Positions 1-8,896 of a stretch of DNA of 64,000 nucleotides are shown here, one piece after another. Numbering within the stretch: the stretch's first letter is position 1; each line of letters opens with the position of its first letter. The position numbers and the translations under genes were made by a program. Source of the stretch: Chthoniobacter flavus Ellin428 (lineage in GTDB: Bacteria; Verrucomicrobiota; Verrucomicrobiia; Chthoniobacterales; Chthoniobacteraceae); the NCBI RefSeq assembly GCF_000173075.1, contig NZ_ABVL01000002.1, forward strand, positions 1-64,000. The letters are read 5' to 3'. A model generated the notes under the pieces. That model saw only the letters and a list, made by a program, of their open reading frames with translations. It was not told the origin of the DNA and made no database searches.

Positions 1-1
1 T

Positions 2-412
2 TGGGCGATCCGAGGCAACAGTTGGACGCGCTCGGAGGAACAACTCGCGCACCGCCAGCAACTCTGCACCCAATATCCCAAACTGGGCCGGGCCATGATG
101 TTGCGCGAAACCTTCCAGGACGTGCTGGCCGGCGAAGATGCGGTGGCCCTGCGCTGGTGGGTGACTCGTGCCAGACGATCTCGATTGGTCCCCTTTCGCA
201 AACTGGCCGACAGCGTCATGGAACATTGGGACGGGATCGTGGCTTTCCTGGAAACCCGTGTCACCAACGGCGTGATCGAGGCGATCAACGGTCTGCTCCA
301 ACTGGCCAAACGCATGGCTCGCGGCTTTCGTTCTTTCCGCAACTTCCGCCTCATGGCTCTGCTCAAAGCCGGCCGCCTCCAACTTCACCTCCCCTCCCTT
401 TCACCCACTTAA
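2..412 (+). CDS. ISL3-family transposase, C-terminal fragment (5' end outside window)
   Basis: Open from the first bases of the window to a TAA at 410-412, giving about 136 residues with no start needed inside the window. The C-terminal part reads GVIEAINGLLQLAKRMARGF followed by RSFRNFRL, which matches the end of ISL3-type DDE transposases, where the Glu of the G-x-IE-x-N motif is the last catalytic acid. The rest of the catalytic domain lies upstream and cannot be checked. The gene ends tail-to-tail with the sedolisin gene and overlaps its stop by 4 bases. No terminal inverted repeat was recognised near 412-430, so an intact IS boundary is not supported. It could be a remnant or the end of a complete element. 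Confidence 0.75.
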   Translation, partial: WAIRGNSWTRSEEQLAHRQQLCTQYPKLGRAMMLRETFQDVLAGEDAVALRWWVTRARRSRLVPFRKLADSVMEHWDGIVAFLETRVTNGVIEAINGLLQLAKRMARGFRSFRNFRLMALLKAGRLQLHLPSLSPT

Positions 413-3120
413 AACAGCGAAGCGGCCATTTTAAAGATCACGCCGCGGTTGACGTTGCCGCCGGTGGTGGTCGTGCCGTAAAAGTTGCCATCGGAACCCT
501 GCAGTAATCCTGCCTTCGGAGCCCCTCCATCATTGAGGACGCTCCCGTCCTTGAATTGGTGCAAAATGGTAATTACCCCCTGCGGAGTGATTCGGAAAAC
601 ATTTCCATAGCCGGAGACGCCTGCATTGGAAGTAGTGCCATAGAAATTGCCGTCGCTGCCTTGAATGAGGGGAGCCTCTGGAAACTCGCCATCGTGGTCG
701 ACGTTGGCATCAGGAAAGGAATGCAACGTGGTGGTCGCACCTTGTGGCGTCATCACGAAGACGGTGCCACCACCAATCGGTCCGCTGTTGGAAGTGGTGC
801 CGTAAAAATTCCCGTCGGAGCCTTGAATCAGGGAGGAGGGATGGCCGCCATCGTCCACTGGTGAGCCAAAGCTATGCAAAAAGGTGTAGACGCCTTGGGA
901 CGTGATCTTGAAAACGGCTCCGGTGCTTCCCGCGCCGCCCGCTTGGGTGGTTCCATAGAAATTGCCATCGGTCGCCAGACACAAAGGTCCGGAAGGAAGA
1001 TTGCCATCCTTCGTGACGCCACTGTTTCCGAAGTCATGCAGAATCGTGACCACGCCCTGCGGTGTCATTTTGAAGATCGTTCCCGCATAGTTACCCAGCG
1101 CGTTGACGGTGCCTCCCTGATAGGTGGTTCCGTAGAAATTGCCGTCCGGGCCCTGCGTGATGCCCACGGGAGACGTCCCGTCCAAGGGAACACTGCCGTC
1201 ACCGAAGTGATGCAGAATCGTGATCGCGCCCTGCGGTGTCATCTTGAAGATCGTGCCCTTGCCGGCACTTCCCCCATTTCCGGTGACGCCATAAAAATTG
1301 CCATCGCTCCCCAGGATGACCGCAGAAATGGGGCTGGAGCCGTCGTTGGTCACAGTACCGTCGGTGAAAGTATGCAGGACGGTCATCGGCGACGCGCCCA
1401 AAGTCTGGATCAGCGAGCGCAGGCTGGGCACGCCGCAGCCTGTGACCATGTCGTATCCTGGACCGGCGGCGAAACCGTTATTTCCGCTGGTGATGTCGCG
1501 GAAGTTATCCGTACCGAGCAGCGGGTATACTTTCGGCCCCATCGAGCCGAGCGGTGAAAGATTGGCATTGATGCGGACCTGGTTGAGGAGCGCGGCGAAA
1601 CCGGCCCATGTCGGGCAACTCCAGCTCGTACCACCCGCTATGCGAGGCGCTCCGTTGAAATACACATACGCACCGGTGGTCGGATCGGCGACCGCGGCGA
1701 CATCGGGAACCGCGCGTTTGGTGCCGGCAGGAAGGCCAGTGCCGGTTTGCCACGCTGGCCGGTCAAAATAAATGCTGGTGCCGCCGCCGCTCAGGGACCA
1801 GGCGGTTTCGGAAGCGACTGCGCCGCCGCCGTTGGTGAAAGCCAGGGTGGTGCCACCGACTGCGGTCACATTGGGATCCGTGGCCGGGGATTCCGCCTGG
1901 GTCGGCCCAGTACTGCCTTCCGATTGGTCCGGCGTGGAGCCACCGTCGCCGGTGGCGGCAAACACCGTCACGCCGGCGCTGGCCAGCTCCGTAAAGTACT
2001 GCGCATCGGTCTGCACCTGGCTGCTGGTGGTCACGGTTTCGCCGATGCCATAACTCAAGGATACCTGGTGAATTCCATATTCCGGGTGAGCGGTGACGTC
2101 GGCGTAGATTTGCTGGTAGGCTTGATCGACATGATTGAGCTGGAGATCCGTAGTCGCGTAGACGCGGACCTTTGCCGAAGGAGCGATGGAGCTGGCCCAT
2201 TCCGTATCGAGCGTTTCCTCACCTGAGGGAGACGGCAGCGTGCCGGCTACGGCCTGGATGAAGCTGATGTTATCGAGGGTTTGGGTAATATGGTTCGCCG
2301 TCCAAAAGGCAGTGAGGTCGCTGGTTGCGGGGAAGGTGTCGATCACGATGGCGATCGTTTGTCCGGAGCCGGTGACATTGTTCGGGGTGAAAGTCCGATT
2401 GTAGGCGGTGAGCACCTCGTTCGGGCCATAGGGAGCCATGCCCGGAAAAGTGTAAGACGCCGGTTGCATCACCAGATGCTTGTGCGCTCGCAGATGGGGC
2501 TGCAGCCCGTGGATGCCTACGACGAGAGGAGCGATCCCGGACGGCACGCTGGGCGCACCGACGGCAGAGCTGAATTCATGGCCCTCGACGGCCACGCGGG
2601 CAAAGCGGGTATGAAGCGCGCCTTCAATTTGCCGCACCGTTCCGCGCGCGAATACTGCGAGGCGGTAGGAATCCTGGCCGGTGATTTCGAATCCCTGATC
2701 AGCGAGCCAGTGGATCACCTTCGCATAGTCGGCGGCGGAGGGATGATATTTCTTCGCCATCTCCGCGGGAGAAATGATTTCGCCGCGGGAAACGCGTGCC
2801 TGCAGGTCGGCGAAGTTCCGCATTTTCAGCGAGACTTCGAATTCGAGCCTGGCATCACTCTCTGCCTGGCTCAAGACCGTCCGCGCGATGAATGCCTTGC
2901 GCCGGTTCGGAGTTGCTCCCGCCGGGGTGGTCGGCACTTCCCGGATGCTGTCGGGAAGGGATGTGGTGCTGGGGACAGCAGCTTGGTCAGCCAACGGCTG
3001 GCCCAGCCAGAGGGCCATGACGAGCGTGCACAGCCCAGGCGACAGCCAACGGCAGAATTCGTTTCCGGTAGAGCGATTAAGAACGCCGTCCGACTTCCTT
3101 GAGACCTTGCAATGTTTCAT
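409..3120 (-). CDS. secreted sedolisin-family (S53) serine protease with C-terminal TIGR03803 repeats
   Basis: About 903 residues. The start at 3120 is chosen because AAAAGGA lies about 7 bases upstream; an in-frame start at 3171 is possible. After a basic N-terminus and a hydrophobic export segment comes a pro-kumamolisin-like activation domain (roughly residues 70-220). The sedolisin catalytic domain (about 240-590) shows the Glu/Asp pair in SGEETLDTEWA, an Asp in ATGDGG and the serine motif GGTSWSCPTWAG. The last 300 residues hold six copies of a unit built on G-S/P-DGNFYG-T/V-T followed by FKMTPQG and LH-F. This is the repeat named after Gloeobacter and Verrucomicrobia. The role is probably extracellular acid protein degradation, with the repeats acting as a surface or binding module. 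Not in an obvious operon. Confidence 0.88.
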   Translation of the reverse strand: MKHCKVSRKSDGVLNRSTGNEFCRWLSPGLCTLVMALWLGQPLADQAAVPSTTSLPDSIREVPTTPAGATPNRRKAFIARTVLSQAESDARLEFEVSLKMRNFADLQARVSRGEIISPAEMAKKYHPSAADYAKVIHWLADQGFEITGQDSYRLAVFARGTVRQIEGALHTRFARVAVEGHEFSSAVGAPSVPSGIAPLVVGIHGLQPHLRAHKHLVMQPASYTFPGMAPYGPNEVLTAYNRTFTPNNVTGSGQTIAIVIDTFPATSDLTAFWTANHITQTLDNISFIQAVAGTLPSPSGEETLDTEWASSIAPSAKVRVYATTDLQLNHVDQAYQQIYADVTAHPEYGIHQVSLSYGIGETVTTSSQVQTDAQYFTELASAGVTVFAATGDGGSTPDQSEGSTGPTQAESPATDPNVTAVGGTTLAFTNGGGAVASETAWSLSGGGTSIYFDRPAWQTGTGLPAGTKRAVPDVAAVADPTTGAYVYFNGAPRIAGGTSWSCPTWAGFAALLNQVRINANLSPLGSMGPKVYPLLGTDNFRDITSGNNGFAAGPGYDMVTGCGVPSLRSLIQTLGASPMTVLHTFTDGTVTNDGSSPISAVILGSDGNFYGVTGNGGSAGKGTIFKMTPQGAITILHHFGDGSVPLDGTSPVGITQGPDGNFYGTTYQGGTVNALGNYAGTIFKMTPQGVVTILHDFGNSGVTKDGNLPSGPLCLATDGNFYGTTQAGGAGSTGAVFKITSQGVYTFLHSFGSPVDDGGHPSSLIQGSDGNFYGTTSNSGPIGGGTVFVMTPQGATTTLHSFPDANVDHDGEFPEAPLIQGSDGNFYGTTSNAGVSGYGNVFRITPQGVITILHQFKDGSVLNDGGAPKAGLLQGSDGNFYGTTTTGGNVNRGVIFKMAASLF

Positions 3121-3262
3121 TCGTAGTCCTTTTCGAGCGCGCCTTCTTACGCGAAATCGCGATAGACTCAAGAAATCTCGGAGCCTCGCCCTGCCGAAAT
3201 GGTCCTGAGTTCGAACGTCTGATTCCCTCCCTTTGCTCCGGTGGGATGACCGTGCTGGCGGC

Positions 3263-3826
3263 CTAGAGCGAAAGAAAGTTCTTCAGCAGCTTTTTGCCTT
3301 CGAGGGTGAGGATGGACTCGGGATGGAATTGCACGCCGTGGATGGGAAACTCACGATGGCGCAGGCCCATGATTTCGCCTTCGGCGGTCTCGGCGTTGAT
3401 TTCCAATACCGCCGGGAAGGTCTCGCGTTTGACGATCAGCGAATGATAGCGCGTGGCTTCGAAGGGGTTGGGCAGGCCGGCGAAGACGCCCGTTCCCTTG
3501 TGGAGAATCGGCGAGGTTTTGCCGTGCATGAGGCGGCCGGCGCGGATGACGTCGCCACCGAAAACGTGGCCGATGCATTGATGGCCGAGGCAGACGCCGA
3601 GCAGGGGAGTCGTGGGACCGAAGCGTTTGATGACTTCGTTGCTGATGCCCGCTTCATTCGGCGTGCAGGGGCCAGGCGAGATGCAGATGCGCTCGGGTTT
3701 GAGCGCGGCGATTTCGTCGAGGGTGATTTCGTCGTTTCGTTTGACGAGAAGATCGGCGCCCAACTCTCCGAAGTACTGCACCAGGTTATAGGTGAAGCTG
3801 TCGTAGTTATCGATGACGAGAAGCAT
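3263..3826 (-). CDS. trpG: anthranilate/aminodeoxychorismate synthase glutaminase component
   Basis: 187 residues, the usual length for a stand-alone class I glutamine amidotransferase of the TrpG/PabA type. The N-terminus [18 protein letters not shown] is typical. The catalytic Cys sits in LLGVCLGHQ, and the His-Glu pair is in HGVQFHPES. It supplies ammonia from glutamine to TrpE to make anthranilate. It may also serve PabB in folate synthesis, since TrpG and PabA cannot be told apart by sequence alone. It lies 105 bases downstream of trpE in the same direction, across a stretch of short inverted repeats, so it is probably cotranscribed with hisI-trpE. Confidence 0.93.
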   Translation of the reverse strand: MLLVIDNYDSFTYNLVQYFGELGADLLVKRNDEITLDEIAALKPERICISPGPCTPNEAGISNEVIKRFGPTTPLLGVCLGHQCIGHVFGGDVIRAGRLMHGKTSPILHKGTGVFAGLPNPFEATRYHSLIVKRETFPAVLEINAETAEGEIMGLRHREFPIHGVQFHPESILTLEGKKLLKNFLSL

Positions 3827-3842
3827 GGGAAAGAAGGAGGTT

Positions 3843-3949
3843 CTTAATCCTTAATCCTTGTTCGTTAATCGTTAATCCTCAGGTTTGGCATCGGATGTTA
3901 AAGGCTAACAGACGGGATTAAGGATTAACGATTAAAGATTAGGATTAAG
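3843..3949. repeat. TTAATCC-type inverted repeat between trpE and trpG
   Basis: Multiple copies of a TTAATCC/GGATTAA unit flank a 40-base spacer. TTAATCGTTAATCC at 3865-3878 is the exact reverse complement of GGATTAACGATTAA at 3922-3935. The right arm runs over the last codons and stop of trpE. The AT-rich arms differ from the surrounding GC-rich sequence. Transcribed, they would fold into a long hairpin between two genes of the operon, possibly affecting mRNA stability. Confidence 0.7.
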
Positions 3950-5467
3950 AGATCTGTTCGCCCGGGCGATAGCGGCCATCATACCCATGGCTTTGTTCAC
4001 GCACTCCTGATGTTCGGACTCCGGTGATGAGTCGGCGACAATGCCGGCTCCGGCCTGCACATAGGCTTTGCCGTCCTTGAGGACAACGGTGCGCAAAGCG
4101 ATGCAGGAGTCGCTATTGCCGTCGAAACCGAAATAGCCGACGGCGCCGGCGTAGACGCCGCGTTTGCTTTTCTCCAGTTGGTTGATGATCTGCATGGCAC
4201 GGACCTTGGGCGAGCCGCTGACCGTTCCGGCGGGAAAGGTGGCCCGCATCACGTCGTAGGCGCTGCGATCGGGGCGCAGAGTGCCATGGACGTTGGAGAC
4301 GATGTGCATGACGTGGCTGTATTTCTCGATCGTCATGAAGTCGCTGACCGTCACCGTGCCGAATTGCGCGGCGCGGCCGACGTCGTTGCGGGCAAGGTCG
4401 ACGAGCATGAGATGCTCGGCCCGCTCCTTGGGATCGGCGAGGAGGTCTTTGGCGTTGGCGTCGTCCTCGGCGGCATTGGCCCCTCGGCGGCGGGTGCCGG
4501 CGATGGGACGAATGTCGATGCGGCCGTCGATGGCGCGGACGTGGACTTCGGGAGAACTACCCACGAGGGAAAATGCGCCCGCCTGCCCTGAGCCTGTCGA
4601 AGGGGCGAATTTCAGGCAGAACATGTAGGGCGACGGATTCACGAAACGCAGCGCGCGATAAAGCGTGAGCGGGTCGCCTTGATATTCGGTCTCGAAGCGC
4701 TGGGACGGAACAAATTGGAAGATATCCCCGGCACGGATGTATTCCATGCCGTCGCGGACCATCTGCATGTACTCGTCGCGCGTGGTATTCGCCGTCGGCG
4801 TGACCGGTTGCGGCTCGTGATCGACGAAGATCGGCGGGAGATGCGTGGGTTGGTTGAGCTTGGCCACGAGCGCAGTGATTTTCTCCGCGGCTTGCGCATA
4901 GGCGGCTTCGATATTGCCGTCGGCGACGAAGGCATTGGCGACGATCCGCAGACGGCGGGTGCGGTGATCGAAGATGATCAGCGTCTCCGCGAGAAAGAAG
5001 AAGCTCTCCGGGAGATTGAGCTCATCCTTCGGCGCGGCGGGAATGGTCGGTTCGAAGAACCGCACCATGTCGTAGCCGAGATAACCGACGGCACCGCCGG
5101 CGAAACGTGACTCCTCCAGCGCGGGCGAGGGGACGAAGGTGTAATGCTTCATCAGCGCCTCGAGCTCGTGCAGCGGGTCGCGCGTGGTCTCGAATTCGCG
5201 GACCTGGCCGTTATCGGTAATGCGAATCGTGCGACCGCGGCTCTCAAAGGTGATCCGCGGCTGACCGCCGACGAAGGAATAGCGGCCGGCCTGGTCGCTT
5301 TTCTCGACCGACTCGAAGAGGAACGAGTATCCGCCGTCGTCGATCTTCTGGAAAGCGGAGACCGGCGACTCGGCGTCGGCGATGAGTTCGGTGAAAATGG
5401 GAATCAGGTTCCCGCGTTTTGCCAACTCGCGAAATTCGGCGAGTGAGGGCTTGAGCGGCGTATTCAT
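3932..5467 (-). CDS. trpE: anthranilate synthase component I
   Basis: 511 residues from the ATG at 5467, which overlaps the hisI stop as ATGA and suggests translational coupling. A longer open frame runs upstream but lies over hisI. The N-terminal domain (about 1-180) includes [18 protein letters not shown]. The chorismate-binding domain shows [16 protein letters not shown]-like [35 protein letters not shown] and [14 protein letters not shown]. It converts chorismate and glutamine or ammonia to anthranilate with TrpG. Oddity: about nine extra residues (core STGSGQA) sit just before the conserved LVGSSPE motif and are encoded by a palindrome-type repeat unit. Whether the enzyme tolerates them is unknown, but the frame stays open. 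Confidence 0.95.
   Translation of the reverse strand: MNTPLKPSLAEFRELAKRGNLIPIFTELIADAESPVSAFQKIDDGGYSFLFESVEKSDQAGRYSFVGGQPRITFESRGRTIRITDNGQVREFETTRDPLHELEALMKHYTFVPSPALEESRFAGGAVGYLGYDMVRFFEPTIPAAPKDELNLPESFFFLAETLIIFDHRTRRLRIVANAFVADGNIEAAYAQAAEKITALVAKLNQPTHLPPIFVDHEPQPVTPTANTTRDEYMQMVRDGMEYIRAGDIFQFVPSQRFETEYQGDPLTLYRALRFVNPSPYMFCLKFAPSTGSGQAGAFSLVGSSPEVHVRAIDGRIDIRPIAGTRRRGANAAEDDANAKDLLADPKERAEHLMLVDLARNDVGRAAQFGTVTVSDFMTIEKYSHVMHIVSNVHGTLRPDRSAYDVMRATFPAGTVSGSPKVRAMQIINQLEKSKRGVYAGAVGYFGFDGNSDSCIALRTVVLKDGKAYVQAGAGIVADSSPESEHQECVNKAMGMMAAIARANRSLNPNL
4581..4605. repeat. repeat unit inserted in frame inside trpE
   Basis: On the coding strand this reads as a CCTTCGACAGGCTCAGG unit, a widespread short repeat of environmental bacterial genomes (recognised from memory). 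It adds about 27 bases, encoding the core STGSGQA, between a conserved Lys-Phe and the LVGSSPE motif. Length is a multiple of three, so TrpE stays open. Confidence 0.65.
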
Positions 5468-5850
5468 TTTGAGGCGTAAGTTTTTTCGGGATCGAAGAGT
5501 TTTTCTTCCGTGATCTCGAGCGGCGTACCTTCGGGCGAATAGGCCTGGAAAAAGCAGCTCTCGAAACCGGTGTGGCAGGCGCCGCCGATCTGCTCGACCT
5601 CGAAGAGGAGCGTGTCGGCGTCGCAATCGACGGCCCAGCGGACGACCTTCTGGGTGTGACCGCTGGTCTCGCCCTTGAGCCAGAACTTCTGTCGGGAGCG
5701 GCTCCAGTAGTTCATGAAGCCGGTCTGGAGCGTGGCCTCGAGCGAAGTCGCATTCATCCAGGCCATCATCAGCACCCGCTTGGTTTTCACGTCCTGAACA
5801 ATGGCGGGGATGAGGCCGTCGGCGGTGTATTTCAGATTTGGGAGAGTCAT
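5464..5850 (-). CDS. hisI: phosphoribosyl-AMP cyclohydrolase
   Basis: 128 residues, the normal length of a monofunctional HisI without the HisE domain. It opens the purine ring of phosphoribosyl-AMP in the third step of histidine synthesis. Family motifs are all visible: VLMMAWMN, the [14 protein letters not shown] substrate loop, and [14 protein letters not shown] followed by GGACHTG, which carries the Mg and Zn ligands. The start at 5850 follows the leader hairpin by about 30 bases. It is the first gene of the hisI-trpE-trpG operon, linking two pathways that both consume PRPP. Its stop overlaps the trpE start. Confidence 0.95.
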   Translation of the reverse strand: MTLPNLKYTADGLIPAIVQDVKTKRVLMMAWMNATSLEATLQTGFMNYWSRSRQKFWLKGETSGHTQKVVRWAVDCDADTLLFEVEQIGGACHTGFESCFFQAYSPEGTPLEITEEKLFDPEKTYASK

Positions 5851-5881
5851 GGTGTGAAAATGAAGGAAAGGTTAAAAAAGC

Positions 5882-5920
5882 GAAAAAAAAGCCCGACGAT
5901 TCGGACTGGAATCATCGGGC
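5882..5920 (-). terminator. intrinsic terminator-like hairpin in the hisI-trpEG leader (possible attenuator)
   Basis: A 12-bp stem (5891-5902 with 5909-5920) is fully paired as minus-strand RNA through one G-U pair. On the plus strand the same position would be a C-A mismatch. It is followed on the minus strand by a run of eight or nine U. It lies just upstream of the hisI start, so it could terminate transcripts entering the operon. No run of Trp or His codons was seen upstream, so a classical leader-peptide attenuator is not supported. Confidence 0.65.
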
Positions 5921-5936
5921 GAAAGTTCGGCGCGCA

Positions 5937-5997
5937 GGTGGCGACGACCCGGTTCGCGCGGAGAGCGCGAGCCGTGGGCCCGTCTAGAGTTGCCACC
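5937..5997. other. potential structured RNA element between hisI and the pilB-like operon
   Basis: GGTGGCGAC (5937-5945) pairs with GTTGCCACC (5989-5997) and encloses a second strong stem, CGGTTCGCGC with GCGCGAGCCG (5950-5974). As plus-strand RNA both stems close fully with G-U pairs; as minus-strand RNA each has one A-C mismatch. It lies upstream of both the minus-strand hisI operon and the plus-strand gene at 6134. No known riboswitch class was recognised. Confidence 0.35.
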
Positions 5998-6133
5998 AAT
6001 GCAGAGTGAAATTCACGGGCTTCGTATAAGCGCGGCTTACAGGGGGCGCAAACACTTTTTTCCACCTCTGATTTTCTCATTCTTCAGAGCTACTGGCCAA
6101 AGGCACAAAAGTAGCTACACTTTAAGGCGACGT

Positions 6134-7174
6134 ATGCTGAGCACTGCCAGTCCGCCGACACTATCATCTGAAGAGCAGGAGCAGATTCTGCAGACCATCG
6201 AAATGTTCGAGGTCATCACGCAGGCGAATCCGCAGGATTGCCAATCGATGGACATCCTGAAGGATGCGTACCAGCGTGTCGGGAAGCAGAAGGAAGCTCT
6301 GCAGGTCGCCCGCCGCCTGGCGGACACCTATGTGGAATTGGGCCAGTTTTCCGCCGCGATGCTCGAATATGAGGGCATCCTGCAAAAGGAGCCGGACAAT
6401 GGGGAAGTGATCGTCGCCCTCGGCGATGTGGAGGAGAAGCTGCAGAAGAGCGGGCAACTGAAGCCTCCCGCCGCGATGGCCATGCCGTCCGCGCAGGCCA
6501 CGCCTTCGGTGCTGCAGCCGCCGCCTGGGCTCGCTGGTGGTTTGCCTTCCGGCACGATCCCGCCTCCCTCTGGCATCAATCTCGATTTTCGCACTGTTTC
6601 TTCCGACGGCGGAACGCTGATGACCACGGCCGCGACGATGCGGCCCGAGGGCGGCCACAGCATGCGCCTGGCCGGTGGCCATGGAGAACAACTCAATATC
6701 AACATGGCGGACGACGGGAACGAGGCCCTCGCCAAGTTCCTGATCCAGCACCGGCTCGTCACCGAGGAAGTCGTGAGTTCGGCCCTCGAGCGCGTGCAGA
6801 AGAAGAACAAGGATCTCGCTCCGAACGTGGCGGCGACCTCGCTGGTCGATGAAATTTCCCGCCGCGGCGCGATTGAGCAGGAGGCACTACTGGCCAGCAT
6901 CGTGGATCGCTCGAAGTTCGCCTACATCCCGCTCGAATACTACGACGTCGATCGTTCCGTCGTGAAGATGCTGCCGGAGAGTCTCAGTATCGGCCGGTTG
7001 ATTGTCCCGTTCGATATCATCAGCCGCACGGTGATGATCGCGATGGCCAATCCTTTTGACTCTCTCGGCAAAGAGGCGGTGCAGCAACTCCTGGACTACA
7101 ACGTGCAATGGCACCTGGCCTCACCGCAGGCCATTTTGAAGGCGCTGGGCGACACTTACCGGATTGAAAAATGA
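6134..7174 (+). CDS. TPR-like protein with GspE/PilB N-terminal (MshEN) domain
   Basis: 346 residues from the ATG at 6134; an upstream in-frame start would add an unlikely N-terminus. The first 110 residues are helical and TPR-like (LKDAYQRVGKQKEALQVARR and a following repeat). A Pro/Gly-rich linker follows. From about residue 195 comes a GspE N-terminal-type domain (LAKFLIQHRLVT, PLEYYDVD, LPESLSIGRLIVPF, MANPFDSLGKE, VQWHLASPQAI). There is no ATPase domain. It overlaps the next gene by ATGA, so it is probably made with the ATPase and may be its regulatory or scaffold partner in a type IV pilus-like or type II secretion-like machine. Isolated MshEN domains can bind c-di-GMP, but the binding motif was not confirmed. 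Confidence 0.8.
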   Translation: MLSTASPPTLSSEEQEQILQTIEMFEVITQANPQDCQSMDILKDAYQRVGKQKEALQVARRLADTYVELGQFSAAMLEYEGILQKEPDNGEVIVALGDVEEKLQKSGQLKPPAAMAMPSAQATPSVLQPPPGLAGGLPSGTIPPPSGINLDFRTVSSDGGTLMTTAATMRPEGGHSMRLAGGHGEQLNINMADDGNEALAKFLIQHRLVTEEVVSSALERVQKKNKDLAPNVAATSLVDEISRRGAIEQEALLASIVDRSKFAYIPLEYYDVDRSVVKMLPESLSIGRLIVPFDIISRTVMIAMANPFDSLGKEAVQQLLDYNVQWHLASPQAILKALGDTYRIEK

Positions 7175-8889
7175 GCATTAAGTCTTTTGGCGAACGCATC
7201 GCGGATGTCTTGATCGAGGATGGGTTGCTCCTGCCCAGCCAGCTTGCCGAGGCCATGGACCTGCAGAAGAAGCAGGGCGGCCGGCTGCTCAAGCTGCTGA
7301 CCGACAAGCAATACGTCACTGAGCAGGACATGGTCATCTCCATGGGCCGCTGCCTGGATGTTCCGCCGATCAATCTTTCCAAGGTCCGTGTCCCGGAGAA
7401 CGTGCAGGAGCTTGTGCCGAAGGACATGGCGCGCATGTACAAGCTCGCTCCCGTGTGCAAACTCGGGAACAAGCTGTTCGTGGCGATGGCCGATCCGCTG
7501 AACGTGCTCGCGCTCGACGACCTGCGCCAGCGCACGAAGCTCGAGATCGTGCCGATGATCACGACGGAGCGCAGCGTGACCGAGGCGCTCAGCGGCGTGG
7601 GCAGTGCGGGCTCGCAGATGGACCAGGTGCTGAAGGAAGCCGCCAACCAGGCGCAGGCGGAGGCGAACGTCGAGGAGGTGAAGCAGAAGCGCGAGGAAAT
7701 CGATCTCGACCGGCTCGCGGTGGAAAGCGAGGACGCGCCGGTGGTCAAGATCGTGAACCTCATCCTCGTGCAGGCGCTCAAGGAGAAGGCTTCGGATATT
7801 CACATCGAGCCCTTCGAGAAACAGCTCAAGCTGCGCTATCGCGTGGACGGCGCGCTCGTCGAAGCCAGTTCGCCGCCGAAGGCGCTGCAGTTGCCGATCG
7901 CCTCGCGTATCAAGATTCTCGCCGGCCTCGACATCGCCGAACGCCGTCTGCCGCAGGACGGTCGTTTCCGTATTCGTGTGTCGGGCAAGGAAGTCGATCT
8001 TCGTATCTCGGTTCTCCCGACGACCTATGGCGAGAAGATCGTTATCCGTCTCCTCGACAAGGGCGCACTTTCCGGTTCCATCGACCAGCTCGGCATGGAC
8101 GAGTACACCCTCGGCATCTTCAGGAAGGCCGTCGACGCGCCGCACGGGATGATTCTCGTCACCGGCCCGACCGGTTCCGGCAAGACGACCACGCTGTATT
8201 CGGTGCTCAGTGAACTGAACAATCCAGAATACAACATCGTCACCGTCGAGGACCCGATCGAATACCAACTCTCGGGCATCAATCAGGTGGCGGTAAAGGC
8301 CGACATCGGCCTGAGCTTCGCCGACGCCCTGCGCTCGATTCTGCGTCAGGATCCGGACATCGTCATGATCGGTGAGATTCGTGACAACGAAACCGCCGAC
8401 ATCGCGGTGAAAGCCGCGCTCACCGGTCACCAGGTGCTGTCCACGCTCCACACGAACGACGCCGCAGGCGCCATTTCCCGTTTGGACGACATGGGCATCG
8501 AGCCGTTCCTCATTTCGTCTTCGGTGCTGCTCACCTGTGCGCAACGTCTGGTCCGCCGGGTGTGCCCGAACTGCCGTGAGGAGTTCCAGCCCGAGCCCGA
8601 ATTGCTGGCCAAGCTGGAGATTCAGGACGACAACACGACCTTCTATCAAGGGGCGGGCTGCGACCGCTGTAAACGCCGTGGCTACGTAGGCCGCGCGGCT
8701 ATTATCGAGGTGTTACCCGTCTCGGAAACCATCCGCCGCCTGATTATTAAACGTGCCTCGGCAGCAGTCATCAAAAATCAGGCCGTGAGTGAGGGAATGA
8801 AGACCCTACGTATGGTCGGGATTGACAAAGCCCGCGAGGGAGTTACGACGTTGGAGGAAATTCTGCGGGTAACCGCAGAAGACCACTAA
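7171..8889 (+). CDS. pilB: PilB/GspE-type assembly ATPase
   Basis: 572 residues. An N-terminal MshEN-type domain (about 1-150) is followed by the T2SS/T4P secretion ATPase core. Walker A is GPTGSGKTTTLYS, the Asp box region is VEDPIEYQL, Walker B is DPDIVMIGEIRD, and the His box region is LTGHQVLSTLHTNDA. A zinc-binding tetracysteine element follows (CPNC and CDRC). This is the extension motor class, not the PilT retraction class. It powers assembly of pilin-like filaments at the inner membrane. The start overlaps the upstream TPR/MshEN gene, and the next gene begins 7 bases after the stop. No pilins, PilC or secretin genes occur in the window, so PilB and GspE cannot be separated. Confidence 0.93.
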   Translation: MSIKSFGERIADVLIEDGLLLPSQLAEAMDLQKKQGGRLLKLLTDKQYVTEQDMVISMGRCLDVPPINLSKVRVPENVQELVPKDMARMYKLAPVCKLGNKLFVAMADPLNVLALDDLRQRTKLEIVPMITTERSVTEALSGVGSAGSQMDQVLKEAANQAQAEANVEEVKQKREEIDLDRLAVESEDAPVVKIVNLILVQALKEKASDIHIEPFEKQLKLRYRVDGALVEASSPPKALQLPIASRIKILAGLDIAERRLPQDGRFRIRVSGKEVDLRISVLPTTYGEKIVIRLLDKGALSGSIDQLGMDEYTLGIFRKAVDAPHGMILVTGPTGSGKTTTLYSVLSELNNPEYNIVTVEDPIEYQLSGINQVAVKADIGLSFADALRSILRQDPDIVMIGEIRDNETADIAVKAALTGHQVLSTLHTNDAAGAISRLDDMGIEPFLISSSVLLTCAQRLVRRVCPNCREEFQPEPELLAKLEIQDDNTTFYQGAGCDRCKRRGYVGRAAIIEVLPVSETIRRLIIKRASAAVIKNQAVSEGMKTLRMVGIDKAREGVTTLEEILRVTAEDH

Positions 8890-8896
8890 CGTCCTC

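Noticed and set aside
1..507. 168-residue frame starting at base 1 in another phase
   Set aside because: Overlaps the transposase frame, Pro/Arg-rich and without family features.
5937..5997. tRNA gene or T-box leader
   Set aside because: About 61 bases with two stems only; no anticodon arm, no T-box consensus and no specifier loop could be recognised.
5847..6080. 77-residue minus-strand leader frame ending at hisI
   Set aside because: No Trp run, no family, and it passes through the terminator hairpin. The ATGA junction with hisI is noted in the findings but may be chance.
7156..8649. 497-residue minus-strand open frame opposite the PilB gene
   Set aside because: Low-complexity His/Arg/Leu-rich composition and no family match; it is the complement of a strongly conserved ATPase gene.
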